Part shown: positions 1 through 7,769 of the stretch, piece by piece
How positions within the stretch are numbered: the stretch's first letter is position 1
How the letters are laid out: each line of letters begins with the position of its first letter
Made by a program: the position numbers and the translations under genes
Assembly (NCBI RefSeq): GCF_025685565.1
Contig: NZ_JAGSYE010000002.1
Location: 1,352,591 to 1,416,590 of the forward strand
Length of the DNA stretch: 64,000 nt
Direction of reading: 5' to 3'
Source of the DNA: Granulicella aggregans
GTDB lineage: Bacteria; Acidobacteriota; Terriglobia; Terriglobales; Acidobacteriaceae
The notes under the pieces: model-generated
What the model saw: the letters and a program-made list of their open reading frames with translations, nothing else
What the model was told of the DNA's origin: nothing
The model's database searches: none

Positions 1-1
1 A

Positions 2-841
2 CATTTCTCGACGACTTTCGGCGTCGCTGACGATTCTATAAATGGAGAGCTGCTGCATGGCAGCATGGGCTATGCGGGCTTCACCGGCTCGACGGGTGCG
101 AACACTGCTGTCCAGGTCATCGAAAACTGGACCGTTACTCTGGGTCAGTTTGTGAAGTCCGATCCGGTCTATCCCCCGTACCCCAAGCCTACATTTCCGG
201 ATGGATTCACCGGAAGCACGGGGATCTTTTATAGCGGAGGCGCAGCTGTCTCTGGCTCCGCGGTCCAGTTGACCAACGGCACGCCGTTCAAGGCCACCAG
301 CGCCTTTGTCGTTGATAAGGTGCTGCCGCAGGGGTTCTTCACCACCGACTTCGACTTCCAGATTGCGAATGGGGTAGGCGACGGATTTGCGTTCGTTCTC
401 CAGAATGAACGGCTGGCCTCTGTCGGGATGGAGGGTGGCGGACTGGGATATGGCCCGGACAAGCCCGGAGGAACCGGGCCCAGCATTCCCAACAGTCTGG
501 CGATCAAGTTCGATATCCATAACAACGCGGGCGAGGTCCCGAACTCCACAGGTCTCTATCTCAATGGTGCATCGCCGACCACGCCCTTCATCGATCTCAC
601 GCCTTACCGGATCAATCTGCAAAGTGGGCACACGTTCCATGCGCGGATTGAGTCGAATGGCACGCAGCTAACGCTTTCGGTCACCGATCTGAACCAGTAT
701 GCGAACTTCACCACCGTCCTGGCTTCGGGCAGCACTGTCGAATCCATCATTCCGCAGCTGGCGTTTGCGGGCTTTACCGGTGGGACTGGCGCAACGGCGA
801 GTTCCATCAAGATTCTGAATTGGACCTGGAGTACACACTAG
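2..841 (+). CDS. L-type lectin-like protein, C-terminal part (5' end outside window)
   Basis: The frame is open from base 2, ahead of the first ATG at 65, so this is the 3' part of a longer gene. The 279 visible residues contain the tail of one legume-lectin-like beta-sandwich (GYAGFTGSTGA followed by a VIENWT strand), a Tyr/Pro-rich linker and a complete second domain. The second domain shows GDGFAFVLQN, IKFDIHNN and a closing GFTGGTGA...ILNWT strand, all typical of bacterial L-type lectin modules. Such modules bind carbohydrate and usually belong to large secreted or surface proteins, so extracellular glycan binding is inferred. No membrane anchor follows the last domain, and a hairpin terminator lies just downstream. 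The family call is secure; the full architecture is not visible. Confidence 0.8.
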   Translation, partial: HFSTTFGVADDSINGELLHGSMGYAGFTGSTGANTAVQVIENWTVTLGQFVKSDPVYPPYPKPTFPDGFTGSTGIFYSGGAAVSGSAVQLTNGTPFKATSAFVVDKVLPQGFFTTDFDFQIANGVGDGFAFVLQNERLASVGMEGGGLGYGPDKPGGTGPSIPNSLAIKFDIHNNAGEVPNSTGLYLNGASPTTPFIDLTPYRINLQSGHTFHARIESNGTQLTLSVTDLNQYANFTTVLASGSTVESIIPQLAFAGFTGGTGATASSIKILNWTWSTH

Positions 842-863
842 GAGAACGAGAGGTAAGTCAACG

Positions 864-903
864 GGCGAAGCAGGTTAGCCGACGCTGGCTTGCTTCGCCG
901 TTT
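864..903 (+). terminator. Rho-independent terminator after lectin gene
   Basis: The arms GGCGAAGCA (864-872) and TGCTTCGCC (891-899) pair perfectly and are followed by GTTT. The loop contains a second short pairing (TAGCC/GGCT). It lies 23 bases after the lectin stop codon. Confidence 0.6.
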
Positions 904-1071
904 CCCGTTCGCGGCAGAGTCCCCCGAACCACCCGTGCGCTTTTTCTTGACAATTCAAACTGGCTGCGCCTACTGTCTAGCTCTGAGCGATGGAGCCAGA
1001 CGCCCGTCGCCGTAACTCGACCGGCGAATCTACCGATCTGAAGAATCAATCGCTCAGAGAAGAGTGGCCCT

Positions 1072-1323
1072 ATGCTTCCCTTTGATCGGCGCCCGTGGGC
1101 AAAGACCCTTGCAACCGTAGTGATCGCCTGCTCCCTGACGGCTGCCGTTACGGCAACCTACTTCCTTTACATCTTTCAGGAGCTGCATATTCCTGAGATC
1201 ACGATCATTCTGCTACTACTTCTCACGATCGTTCCACCCAACGTGGAGATCGTACTGCGCAAGAAAAAGAAGGCCGAAGAGGATCCCGCGGGTCTTCCAG
1301 TCCACCACCTGGGAACCCGATAG
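1072..1323 (+). CDS. small two-helix membrane protein, unknown function
   Basis: This 83-residue product has two predicted membrane segments (about residues 13-33 and 39-56). A Lys/Arg-rich stretch (RKKKKAE) and a short hydrophilic tail follow. The stop codon lies 6 bases from the end of the convergent SDR gene. An imperfect ribosome site (GAAGAGTGG) precedes the ATG. I do not recognise the family. The hydrophobic pattern ending in a basic cluster argues for a real inner-membrane protein with its C-terminus in the cytoplasm. Nothing in the context points to a role. Confidence 0.5.
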   Translation: MLPFDRRPWAKTLATVVIACSLTAAVTATYFLYIFQELHIPEITIILLLLLTIVPPNVEIVLRKKKKAEEDPAGLPVHHLGTR

Positions 1324-1329
1324 ACGCAT

Positions 1330-2106
1330 CTACTGGTTGACGCCGCTGGCCAGAAAGCCGCCGTCGACAACCAGGATCTCGCCGGTGATGAAGGCTGCGG
1401 CTTCGCTCGCCAGGAATATCGCGGAGCCCACAAGCTCTTCTGTCTTTCCGAATCGCCCCATCGGCGTGCGCAACTTCAGTTCTTTGCCCCGCTCACTTTT
1501 GTCGAGTAACTCTGCGTTGAGCGCTGTGCGAAAGACTCCCGGCGCGATGGCGTTGACCGTCACTCCCTGCGAACTCCACTCGACGGCAAGCGATTTCGTC
1601 AGCGCTCCTACAGCGGCCTTCGAGGCGGCGTAAGCGGTGACCTCCTTCAGGCTGACGAAGGTATTCAGAGACGCAATGTTGATGATGCGACCGTAGCCGC
1701 GTTCCAGCATTTGACGGCCAAAGATCTGGCAGGCGCGCAGCGTACCGGTCACGTTCGTGTCCATGATGTCGTTCCATAGCTCTTCGGGGAAGTCGACAGT
1801 CGGAGCGCGCTTGATCTTGCCGGCACAGTTGATGAGGATGTCGACCTTGCCGAAGGCCTCGAGCGAGGCTGTGAGCAGATGCTCCAGGGAGCCGCGGTCG
1901 CTGACGTCGGAGGGTACTCGCAGCGACTTCACACCGTGGGCTTCGATTGCATCCGCCGCTTCATCCACCTGCTCCTGCCGCCGCGAGGTGGCGGCAACGT
2001 CAGCCCCGGCTTCCGCAAGACCAACAGCCATGGCGAGGCCGATGCCTGACGTTCCGCCGATGACGACCGCCGACTTACCCGTGAGATCGAACAAGGTACT
2101 TCCCAT
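1330..2106 (-). CDS. short-chain dehydrogenase/reductase, gluconate 5-dehydrogenase/KduD-like
   Basis: This is a classical 258-residue SDR oxidoreductase. It has the Rossmann motif GGTSGIG near residue 18, the NCAG motif near 93, the catalytic Ser in NIAS, the YxxxK pair (YAASK) and the closing EILVVDGGF strand. It is the last gene of a minus-strand operon with gntK and uxaE. A sugar-acid substrate is therefore likely: 5-ketogluconate/gluconate, 2-keto-3-deoxy-type acids, or fructuronate to mannonate downstream of UxaE. Sequence alone cannot separate these options. Only 16 bases lie between it and gntK, which supports co-transcription. Confidence 0.85.
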   Translation of the reverse strand: MGSTLFDLTGKSAVVIGGTSGIGLAMAVGLAEAGADVAATSRRQEQVDEAADAIEAHGVKSLRVPSDVSDRGSLEHLLTASLEAFGKVDILINCAGKIKRAPTVDFPEELWNDIMDTNVTGTLRACQIFGRQMLERGYGRIINIASLNTFVSLKEVTAYAASKAAVGALTKSLAVEWSSQGVTVNAIAPGVFRTALNAELLDKSERGKELKLRTPMGRFGKTEELVGSAIFLASEAAAFITGEILVVDGGFLASGVNQ

Positions 2107-2122
2107 TTGCTGACTTGCCTTT

Positions 2123-2620
2123 CTACTTCGTTGACTGAATTCGTTGGATGATCTCTGCGACTACTGCTTCGGGGTCGCGATCGTTCTTCACGACAAGCGC
2201 GTCGTTCGGCGATTCAAGCGTGGCAAGTTGGCTATCGAGCAGCGCGGGTGTCATGAACTCATGATGGCGAGCGGCGAGGCGCTGCTGAAGCAGTTCGCGG
2301 GGAAGATCGAGCAGGCAGAAGGTCACCGTCCCTGGAGGCATGCCAGCGGCGAGCGTGTGACGATACGTATCCTTCAGCGCGGAACACGCGAGCACGCCGC
2401 TGGTGCCGCCGCCGTGCCATTCGCGCAACAGCGCGTTGAGCGTTTCGAGCCACGGTTGGCGGTCGGCATCGTTCAGCGGATGTCCAGCGGCCATCTTGGC
2501 CTTGTTCGCAGCAGGATGATAGTCGTCGGCATCGGCAAAGATCGCGCCGGTGCGCTCGGCGAGCAGATTGCCGATCGTTGACTTGCCCGAACCGCTTACT
2601 CCCATAACGACAACAATCAT
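2123..2620 (-). CDS. gntK: gluconokinase
   Basis: This 165-residue P-loop kinase has the GntK signature. The Walker A GVSGSGKST is at residues 7-15, DADDYHPAANKAKMAAGHPLND-type substrate residues follow near 30-50, and ACSALKDTYR is near 80. It phosphorylates D-gluconate to 6-phosphogluconate with ATP. It sits two bases after the uxaE stop codon and 16 bases before an SDR gene, so the three genes form one sugar-acid catabolism operon. Its length matches single-domain thermoresistant-type gluconokinases. In this setting it may also act on a neighbouring acid such as 2-keto-3-deoxygluconate, but that is inference. Confidence 0.92.
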   Translation of the reverse strand: MIVVVMGVSGSGKSTIGNLLAERTGAIFADADDYHPAANKAKMAAGHPLNDADRQPWLETLNALLREWHGGGTSGVLACSALKDTYRHTLAAGMPPGTVTFCLLDLPRELLQQRLAARHHEFMTPALLDSQLATLESPNDALVVKNDRDPEAVVAEIIQRIQSTK

Positions 2621-2622
2621 CT

Positions 2623-3891
2623 TCAGTCCTTAGAACCCAGAAAGACTGGCTTGATATGCCGGTCGAAGAGGTTGGTGGTGACGTTCTTCGCCACGATCTC
2701 CTCGTTTGCCTCAAGCGTCTTCAGATAGCGGTCGCCCATCTTCGCAGCGACCTTGAATCCGACGTGGAGAAGCTGCCGGAAGCTCTGATTGTAAGCCGGG
2801 TTGGACTGGTCGTGGCGGAGCGCGGAGGTGAACTGCTCGCTGGTCCAAGTCTCGACGTTAGAAGGAAGCGGTAAGGCAGCAGGATCGATGTCGATGACAG
2901 TGGCGTAAGGAGCGCAGAGTTCGGCGCTGTGTGCGTGGGCTTCGGCGTAGACCTCCTTTGCGAGGGCGAGACCGTCACCGCCGGACTCCGCGAGGCCGAT
3001 GATCTCTTCGAGCCACGTGGTTCCTGCGGTCTTAAGGTGAACACCTGCGCCGGTCTTGGTCACGGCGGCGTGGATGGATTTGTAGATGGAGAATTTGTCC
3101 GACCCGGAGTGGACGCTGAGCTTCAGGTTCGAGGGCAGGCCGTAGGTCTTGATCGCGAAGGCGATAGCGGCAAGATCTTCCTCGAACTCCTTGGCGAACT
3201 GCGCTACATCGCCGACGTAGTCGACACCCTTGTTGAAACGTCCGGTGAACTTAGGCGCGATCGTCTGGATGGCGATTTTCTCGTCGGCGATCGCGGCCAG
3301 GATGATGAGCAGTTCGACAGGCGTCTGCGGTGAGTCGGTCTCGTCCATCGAGATCTCCGGCACGAAACGACCGATTCCCTTGTTCTCCAGCAGTGAGCGA
3401 TAGATCAGGCCAGCGTGCTGGACCGCGGCGAGAAACTTGTTGGCTACGCCGGAGACGAAAGCGGCGTCGGTATGGAAGGGCGCGGCGATGCCGGGGATCG
3501 CGACTTCGCCGATGAGTTCCGGGTGGCGGGCAAGGAAGGCAGCGACATCGGCCTCCTTCGCAGGCTTGCCGATCAGGTCGGCGACATCGATGGTGAAAAA
3601 GTCACAGGGCGCAAGGAAGCGCGGCACCGTCGTGAGATTGATGTGATCGGCGTCGAGGAAGTAGGGCTTCGTCCAGCCCAGCGCTGCGACGGCGGCATCG
3701 GCGGCGGCCCGGGTCTGCCCTGGCTCGGAGCCAATGATGGTGTGCTCACGGTTGGACTTGTTCCAGACCGGAACGACCTCAACCCCGGCCCGAAGCGCGA
3801 GGATGCAGGCAGCCAGTTGTGCTTTTGCCTGATGGGCGAAACGGTCGCCAACGCCAATGGAGAAGCGGGGTAACTCGAGAGCTTCGGACAT
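2623..3891 (-). CDS. uxaE: D-tagaturonate epimerase (UxaE family)
   Basis: This 422-residue protein matches the UxaE family, which converts D-tagaturonate to D-fructuronate in galacturonate catabolism. The signs are an N-terminal FSIGVGDRFAHQAKAQ, a metal-site-like FLDADHIN, SMDETDSPQTP in the middle, LSVHSGSDKFSIY, and the C-terminal NEEIVAKNVTTNLFDRHI. The chosen ATG (3891) follows AAGGAA at good spacing. An in-frame start 60 bases upstream would add a non-conserved leader and has no ribosome site. It is the first gene of the operon with gntK and the SDR gene. An ExuT-like transporter at 20339-21685 could supply hexuronates. Confidence 0.85.
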   Translation of the reverse strand: MSEALELPRFSIGVGDRFAHQAKAQLAACILALRAGVEVVPVWNKSNREHTIIGSEPGQTRAAADAAVAALGWTKPYFLDADHINLTTVPRFLAPCDFFTIDVADLIGKPAKEADVAAFLARHPELIGEVAIPGIAAPFHTDAAFVSGVANKFLAAVQHAGLIYRSLLENKGIGRFVPEISMDETDSPQTPVELLIILAAIADEKIAIQTIAPKFTGRFNKGVDYVGDVAQFAKEFEEDLAAIAFAIKTYGLPSNLKLSVHSGSDKFSIYKSIHAAVTKTGAGVHLKTAGTTWLEEIIGLAESGGDGLALAKEVYAEAHAHSAELCAPYATVIDIDPAALPLPSNVETWTSEQFTSALRHDQSNPAYNQSFRQLLHVGFKVAAKMGDRYLKTLEANEEIVAKNVTTNLFDRHIKPVFLGSKD

Positions 3892-4010
3892 GCGTGATTC
3901 CTTCCGCGAAAGTGGGCTAATTGGTCGTACCACTTCCACGTCGATCAGCATACACGCTTCCCTGCCGGTTCGTCGCGAGCCGGGTAGACATGCCGTAGAC
4001 TCATGGCATC

Positions 4011-4733
4011 TTGCCTAACATCTTTCATCCGGAGCTGCACCCGTTGTTCGAGACGCTGGGCTACGTGGGCGGATATGCGCTCTACCGCCGAGAGCGCCAC
4101 CAGCAGGGCGATGCGCTCACCGAAGACAAGCGCTGGGTGGTGATCGCCGCAGCGGCGATTGGCGCGCTGGTCGGCAGCAGGGCGCTGGGGCTGCTGGAGC
4201 AGGCTCCACGGATGGGGCTGCACTGGGCGGACGTGCTGCGGCCGGGCGGCAAGACGATCGTCGGCGGTCTGCTGGGCGGGTGGATCGCGGTCGAGGTCGC
4301 AAAGCGTTTTTCGGGCATTCGGTCGCGCACGGGTGACCTGTTTGCGATCCCGTTATGCGTAGGCATCGCGATTGGGCGAATCGGCTGCTTTCTTGCCGGG
4401 CTGGCGGATGACACTTACGGGAAAGCCACAACGCTGCCATGGGGCGTGGACTTTGGCGATGGAGTGCGCAGGCATCCGACGCAGCTTTATGAGCTTCTGT
4501 TTCTGGTGGCGCTAGGGTGGTTGCTTTGGCGTTGGAACGCGAAGCCGCATGTAAATGGGAGGATCTTTCGCGCCTTCATGGCGGCGTATCTCACGTGGCG
4601 ATTGGCGATTGATTTTCTGAAGCCGCAACCACTGGTGCACGGAATGAACTGGATTCAATGGGCTTGCGTGGCTGGCCTTGTCATACTCGTTGTCGGAGAG
4701 ATGTATCCAACACGCGAGGTGGTCGATGCCTGA
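4011..4733 (+). CDS. Lgt-like (prolipoprotein diacylglyceryl transferase family) membrane protein with altered active-site positions
   Basis: This 240-residue polytopic protein shares the Lgt family layout: an N-terminal FHPELHPLFET, GGKTIVGGLLGG at 79-90, GRIGCF at 122-127 and RHPTQLYE at 154-161. The Arg of the RIGNF motif is kept (R123). The residue matching E. coli N146 is Cys126, and the one matching H103 is Val84. Both positions matter in genuine Lgt, so transfer of diacylglycerol to prolipoproteins cannot be assumed. The only usable start is TTG at 4011, because an in-frame stop lies at 3996. It is the first gene of a tightly overlapping operon ending in a Tes-like radical SAM protein, which suggests handling of phospholipid substrate in that pathway. 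Confidence 0.75.
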   Translation: MPNIFHPELHPLFETLGYVGGYALYRRERHQQGDALTEDKRWVVIAAAAIGALVGSRALGLLEQAPRMGLHWADVLRPGGKTIVGGLLGGWIAVEVAKRFSGIRSRTGDLFAIPLCVGIAIGRIGCFLAGLADDTYGKATTLPWGVDFGDGVRRHPTQLYELLFLVALGWLLWRWNAKPHVNGRIFRAFMAAYLTWRLAIDFLKPQPLVHGMNWIQWACVAGLVILVVGEMYPTREVVDA

Positions 4734-4977
4734 ACCGAAGTTCTTCAAGAACATTGGCTTGAAGATAATAGCCTGCTGCGCGGCAGCAGCCGTGCTGTGC
4801 CTCGGTTTGTGCCAAGTAGGTTTCTATCTTGAGCGCAATATCCACGACGGCGCTCCCGGCACTCTCGACACCATAGGAGGAATTGGCTTCGTACTGTCGA
4901 TAATTGGCTTGTTCGTTGGCATAGTTGCAGCCATCGCAGAAGCCGCCAACTCGGCGTCGAAGGGAGATAGACCATGA
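4726..4977 (+). CDS. small membrane protein 1 of a tandem paralogous set
   Basis: This 83-residue protein has a first membrane helix at about residues 11-29, containing LCLGLCQVGFY, and a second at about 48-70. The ATG lies inside the last codons of the Lgt-like gene (8-base overlap), a sign of translational coupling. The GLC motif and its place in the first helix match the two following genes, so all three look like copies of one ancestor. I do not recognise a named family. Its place between an Lgt-like protein and a radical SAM protein suggests a membrane partner of one or both. Confidence 0.65.
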   Translation: MPEPKFFKNIGLKIIACCAAAAVLCLGLCQVGFYLERNIHDGAPGTLDTIGGIGFVLSIIGLFVGIVAAIAEAANSASKGDRP

Positions 4978-5306
4978 AGACGCCGTGGACGGACAAGACA
5001 GGACTCGCGAAACTCGTCGCGATCTTAGCAACAATTCTTCTGATCTCACTCGGCCTCTGCGGAGCAAACTTCTTTGCTGTTTTGAGTTTCATGGGAAGCC
5101 CCGAAGCACCTCGCGGAGTAACACCCTGGCCGATGAAGCTTCTCGAAGCTACTGGTAGGGCTGAACTGATTGCAATCTTCGGCAGCACCTTCGCTCTGCT
5201 GCTGGTTCTAGTCATCTCCTCAGGCAGAGCGGTGATACAGCGGCTGAACCTCAGCGAAAAGCAAAAGAGCCAGGGGGTGTCGAGCGATGAAGATGCCATG
5301 GGCTGA
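4974..5306 (+). CDS. small membrane protein 2 of a tandem paralogous set
   Basis: This 110-residue protein starts at an ATGA overlap with the previous gene. It begins MKTPWTDKTGLAKL and runs into a first helix with ISLGLCGANFF, then a second helix near residues 61-82. The next gene repeats the same N-terminus (MKMPWADRTGPAKT ... SAGLCGANLV), so the pair is clearly paralogous. No enzymatic motif is visible. Both ends overlap neighbouring genes, which indicates one polycistronic message from the Lgt-like gene to the radical SAM gene. Confidence 0.7.
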   Translation: MKTPWTDKTGLAKLVAILATILLISLGLCGANFFAVLSFMGSPEAPRGVTPWPMKLLEATGRAELIAIFGSTFALLLVLVISSGRAVIQRLNLSEKQKSQGVSSDEDAMG

Positions 5307-5592
5307 TAGAACGGGACCCGCGAAAACGGCCGCGATCTTCGCTGTTTTATTTCTCGTCTCAGCGGGGCTATGCGGAGCGAACCTTGTTTTATTCTCTCGA
5401 TTCGCAACGATCAGCGGTGGAACTCCGCCGCCGGATCGACCTGTATGGGCTTCCATGACCCTCATCAGCACCGCCTTCCTCGAGTTGCTCGGGATGGGTA
5501 CTGGCGCACTCGGTCTGATCGTTCTTGGCATAACCGCAGGAGTATCTGCAATCTATAAGAAGTTGATCGCACATAAAAAGGAAGAACAGTAA
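5287..5592 (+). CDS. small membrane protein 3 of a tandem paralogous set
   Basis: This 101-residue protein overlaps the 3' end of the previous paralog by 20 bases. It starts MKMPWADRTGPAKT, which is nearly the start of its neighbour. Two membrane helices are visible (about residues 12-35 and 57-82), with GLCGAN in the first. Its TAA stop shares one base with the ATG of the radical SAM gene, so translation of the two is coupled. Function is unknown; an accessory membrane role for the radical SAM enzyme is inferred from the gene order only. Confidence 0.7.
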   Translation: MKMPWADRTGPAKTAAIFAVLFLVSAGLCGANLVLFSRFATISGGTPPPDRPVWASMTLISTAFLELLGMGTGALGLIVLGITAGVSAIYKKLIAHKKEEQ

Positions 5593-7007
5593 TGGCCCAA
5601 ACCCGCGATTACCTCTTTTACGACACCGCCGTCTCCATCTGCACGACCTGCTATCGCCGCATCGACGCCAAGATCGTCTTCGAAGACAACAAGGTCTTCA
5701 TGCTCAAACGATGCCCGGAGCACGGCTTCGAGCGCGTGCTGATGGCCGACGATATCGACTACTATCGACGCTGCCGCGAGGTCTTCATCAAGCCGCCCGA
5801 GATGCCCGCGCACTACAACACGCCGGTGAAGTACGGTTGCCCCTACGACTGCGGCCTATGCCCCGACCACGAGCAGCATTCGTGCCTGTCGCTGATCGAG
5901 ATTTGCGACGCCTGCAACCTGAGTTGCCCCATCTGCTATGCGGAGAGCGGACCGCACCGCACGACCTATCGTTCCATGGAAGAGATTGATGCGATGCTCG
6001 ACGCCGTCGTATCGAACGAGCTCCAGCCCGACATCGTGCAGATCTCAGGCGGCGAGCCGACGATTCATCCGGACTTCTTTGCTGTCCTCGACGCGGCCAA
6101 GCGACGCCCGATCAAGCACCTGATGGTCAACACGAACGGAATCCGCATCGCGCAGGAAGAGGGCTTCGCCGAGCGACTGGCAACCTACATGCCGGAGTTT
6201 GAGCTTTATCTGCAGTTCGACTCGCTGCGGCGCGATCCGCTGATGCAGTTGCGCGGAGCAGACCTGCGTTTAATCCGCGAGAAGGCGCTGGAGAAGCTGA
6301 ACCGCCTAAATGTGTCGACCACGCTCGTCGTCACCGTCGAACGCGGCTTGAACGACGAAGAGATGGGCAGCATCATTGAGTTTGCTCTGCAGCAGCCATG
6401 TGTTCGCGGGGTCACCTTCCAACCCGTACAGCAGGCTGGACGACTACAGGGGTACGATCCGGCGGTGCATCGGTTGACGCTGAGCGAGGTCCGTCGACGC
6501 ATCCTCGAACAGACGAGCGTCTTCAAGCCCGAGGACCTGATCCCTGTGCCCTGCCATCCGGACTCGCTGGCGATGGCGTATGCGATGAAGCTCGAAGGCA
6601 AGGTAGTGCCGCTTACCGGCATGATCGAGCCCGATGTACTGATCAATGGCGGCCGAAACACCATCATCTACGAGCGCGATGAGGCGGTTCGCGGCCAGAT
6701 CTTCAAGCTCTTCTCCACGAACCATTCGCCACAGTCGCAGGCCAACACGCTGCGCGAGCTGCTCTGCTGCCTGCCGCAGGTGCAGGCACCGCAGCTTGGC
6801 TACAACAACCTCTTCCGCATCCTGATCGTCGCATTCATCGATGCGCAGAGCTTCGATCTGCGCTCGATCAAGAAGACCTGCGTCCACATCGCCCACCCCG
6901 ATGGCAAGCGGCTGATTCCGTTCGACACGTACAACATGTTCTATCGGGATGGGCTTGAACAGACGCGGCTCGAACCGCTGCGGGAGCGGGCACTTGCTTC
7001 GATGTAG
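5592..7007 (+). CDS. radical SAM protein with tetraether-lipid-synthase-like (Tes/MJ0619-type) cysteine architecture
   Basis: The protein has 471 residues. C17-x2-C20 and C41 (CPEHG) form a rubredoxin-like N-terminal knuckle. C83, C87, C90 and C98 (CPYDCGLCPDHEQHSC) form a second cluster site, immediately before the radical SAM motif C108-x3-C112-x2-C115. The SAM-binding ISGGEPTIHP follows at 151-160. More cysteines lie in the C-terminal part (IPVPCHPDS, LLCCLP, KKTCVH). This spacing is that of the Tes/MJ0619 group, whose archaeal member joins lipid tails into membrane-spanning tetraethers. Some acidobacteria make membrane-spanning iso-diabolic acid lipids, so a comparable tail-coupling reaction is a plausible inference. 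A radical methyltransferase is the main alternative. It ends the operon that starts with an Lgt-like protein. Confidence 0.85.
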   Translation: MAQTRDYLFYDTAVSICTTCYRRIDAKIVFEDNKVFMLKRCPEHGFERVLMADDIDYYRRCREVFIKPPEMPAHYNTPVKYGCPYDCGLCPDHEQHSCLSLIEICDACNLSCPICYAESGPHRTTYRSMEEIDAMLDAVVSNELQPDIVQISGGEPTIHPDFFAVLDAAKRRPIKHLMVNTNGIRIAQEEGFAERLATYMPEFELYLQFDSLRRDPLMQLRGADLRLIREKALEKLNRLNVSTTLVVTVERGLNDEEMGSIIEFALQQPCVRGVTFQPVQQAGRLQGYDPAVHRLTLSEVRRRILEQTSVFKPEDLIPVPCHPDSLAMAYAMKLEGKVVPLTGMIEPDVLINGGRNTIIYERDEAVRGQIFKLFSTNHSPQSQANTLRELLCCLPQVQAPQLGYNNLFRILIVAFIDAQSFDLRSIKKTCVHIAHPDGKRLIPFDTYNMFYRDGLEQTRLEPLRERALASM

Positions 7008-7034
7008 AGACGGTTTGATCCTTCGATCAACCGG

Positions 7035-7421
7035 CTACACCTTACGCACCACGCCCGAATATCCTTCCAGTGCCTTGTCTGAAGTCAACAAGACGAGCCC
7101 CTCACTCATCGCCTGAGCCATCAGCGCGCGGTCGAACGGGTCCTTGTGCAAAAGGGGCAAGGAGCTGACCGCGAAGGCATGATCGCTCGTAAATGCCAGT
7201 TCGCCATAGCCATGAGCCAGGAGTCCCCGCCGCAACACTCTTGGTTCGACATCAAAGTCCGGGCGCTCAAGCCCGCGCTTGATGGCGACCTCCCAGATGC
7301 TGATCGAGCTGAAGATCACCTCGTTCGCAGGGTCAGTGATCAATTCACTCGCCGATTTCGACAAAAGCTTGGACCGGGACGAAGCCCAGATCAGAAGGTG
7401 TGTGTCCAGGAGCAGCTTCAA
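7035..7421 (-). CDS. PIN-domain toxin (VapC-like)
   Basis: This 128-residue PIN nuclease carries the four expected acidic positions: the Asp in LLLDTHLLIW, the Glu in SIWEVAIK, and the Asps in KDPFDRAL and LTSDKAL. Such proteins are Mg-dependent RNases that cut tRNA, rRNA or mRNA when freed from their antitoxin. The start overlaps the end of the Phd-type antitoxin gene by 4 bases, the normal order for this pair. DTHLLIW places it in the PIN group found with Phd/YefM-type antitoxins rather than with AbrB-type VapB. Confidence 0.9.
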   Translation of the reverse strand: MKLLLDTHLLIWASSRSKLLSKSASELITDPANEVIFSSISIWEVAIKRGLERPDFDVEPRVLRRGLLAHGYGELAFTSDHAFAVSSLPLLHKDPFDRALMAQAMSEGLVLLTSDKALEGYSGVVRKV

Positions 7422-7669
7422 TCTTGTTTCCCATAGAACATCTCTTCAATCTCTGCCTGGCCCATCGTGTCGAAGTCGTCCGGCACCTTGCATTGGCCAT
7501 CGAGAAATCCAATCCGCTTTATCGCCTTTGCCTTTGGATCTTCGTCGATCGCCGTCACCTTCACCAGCGGCTTGCCCGCGCGCGCGATGATGAACGGCTC
7601 ACCCTTCACGGCCTTCTCCACCAGCCTCGAAAGGTGCGTCTTCGCCTCATGCATATTCACGGTTTCCAT
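7418..7669 (-). CDS. Phd/YefM-family antitoxin
   Basis: This 83-residue protein has the Phd/YefM start (METVNMHEAKTHLSRLVEKA) and the beta-strand IIARAGKPLVKV. An acidic C-terminal tail (DDFDTMGQAEIEEMF) should bind and block the PIN toxin. It is encoded first, with a 4-base overlap into the toxin gene. Such antitoxins repress their own promoter through the N-terminal DNA-binding fold. The operator should lie in the 100 bases before 7669, but I could not define it. Confidence 0.88.
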   Translation of the reverse strand: METVNMHEAKTHLSRLVEKAVKGEPFIIARAGKPLVKVTAIDEDPKAKAIKRIGFLDGQCKVPDDFDTMGQAEIEEMFYGKQD

Positions 7670-7769
7670 CTTTCAAGCTTAGCTTAGTCCGCTAGACTTA
7701 GTCCACTTGCAGGCATAAGCCTTTGCCTTCTCCATGTTCAAATAGAACTCAAAGGAATCGAGCAAAAAA

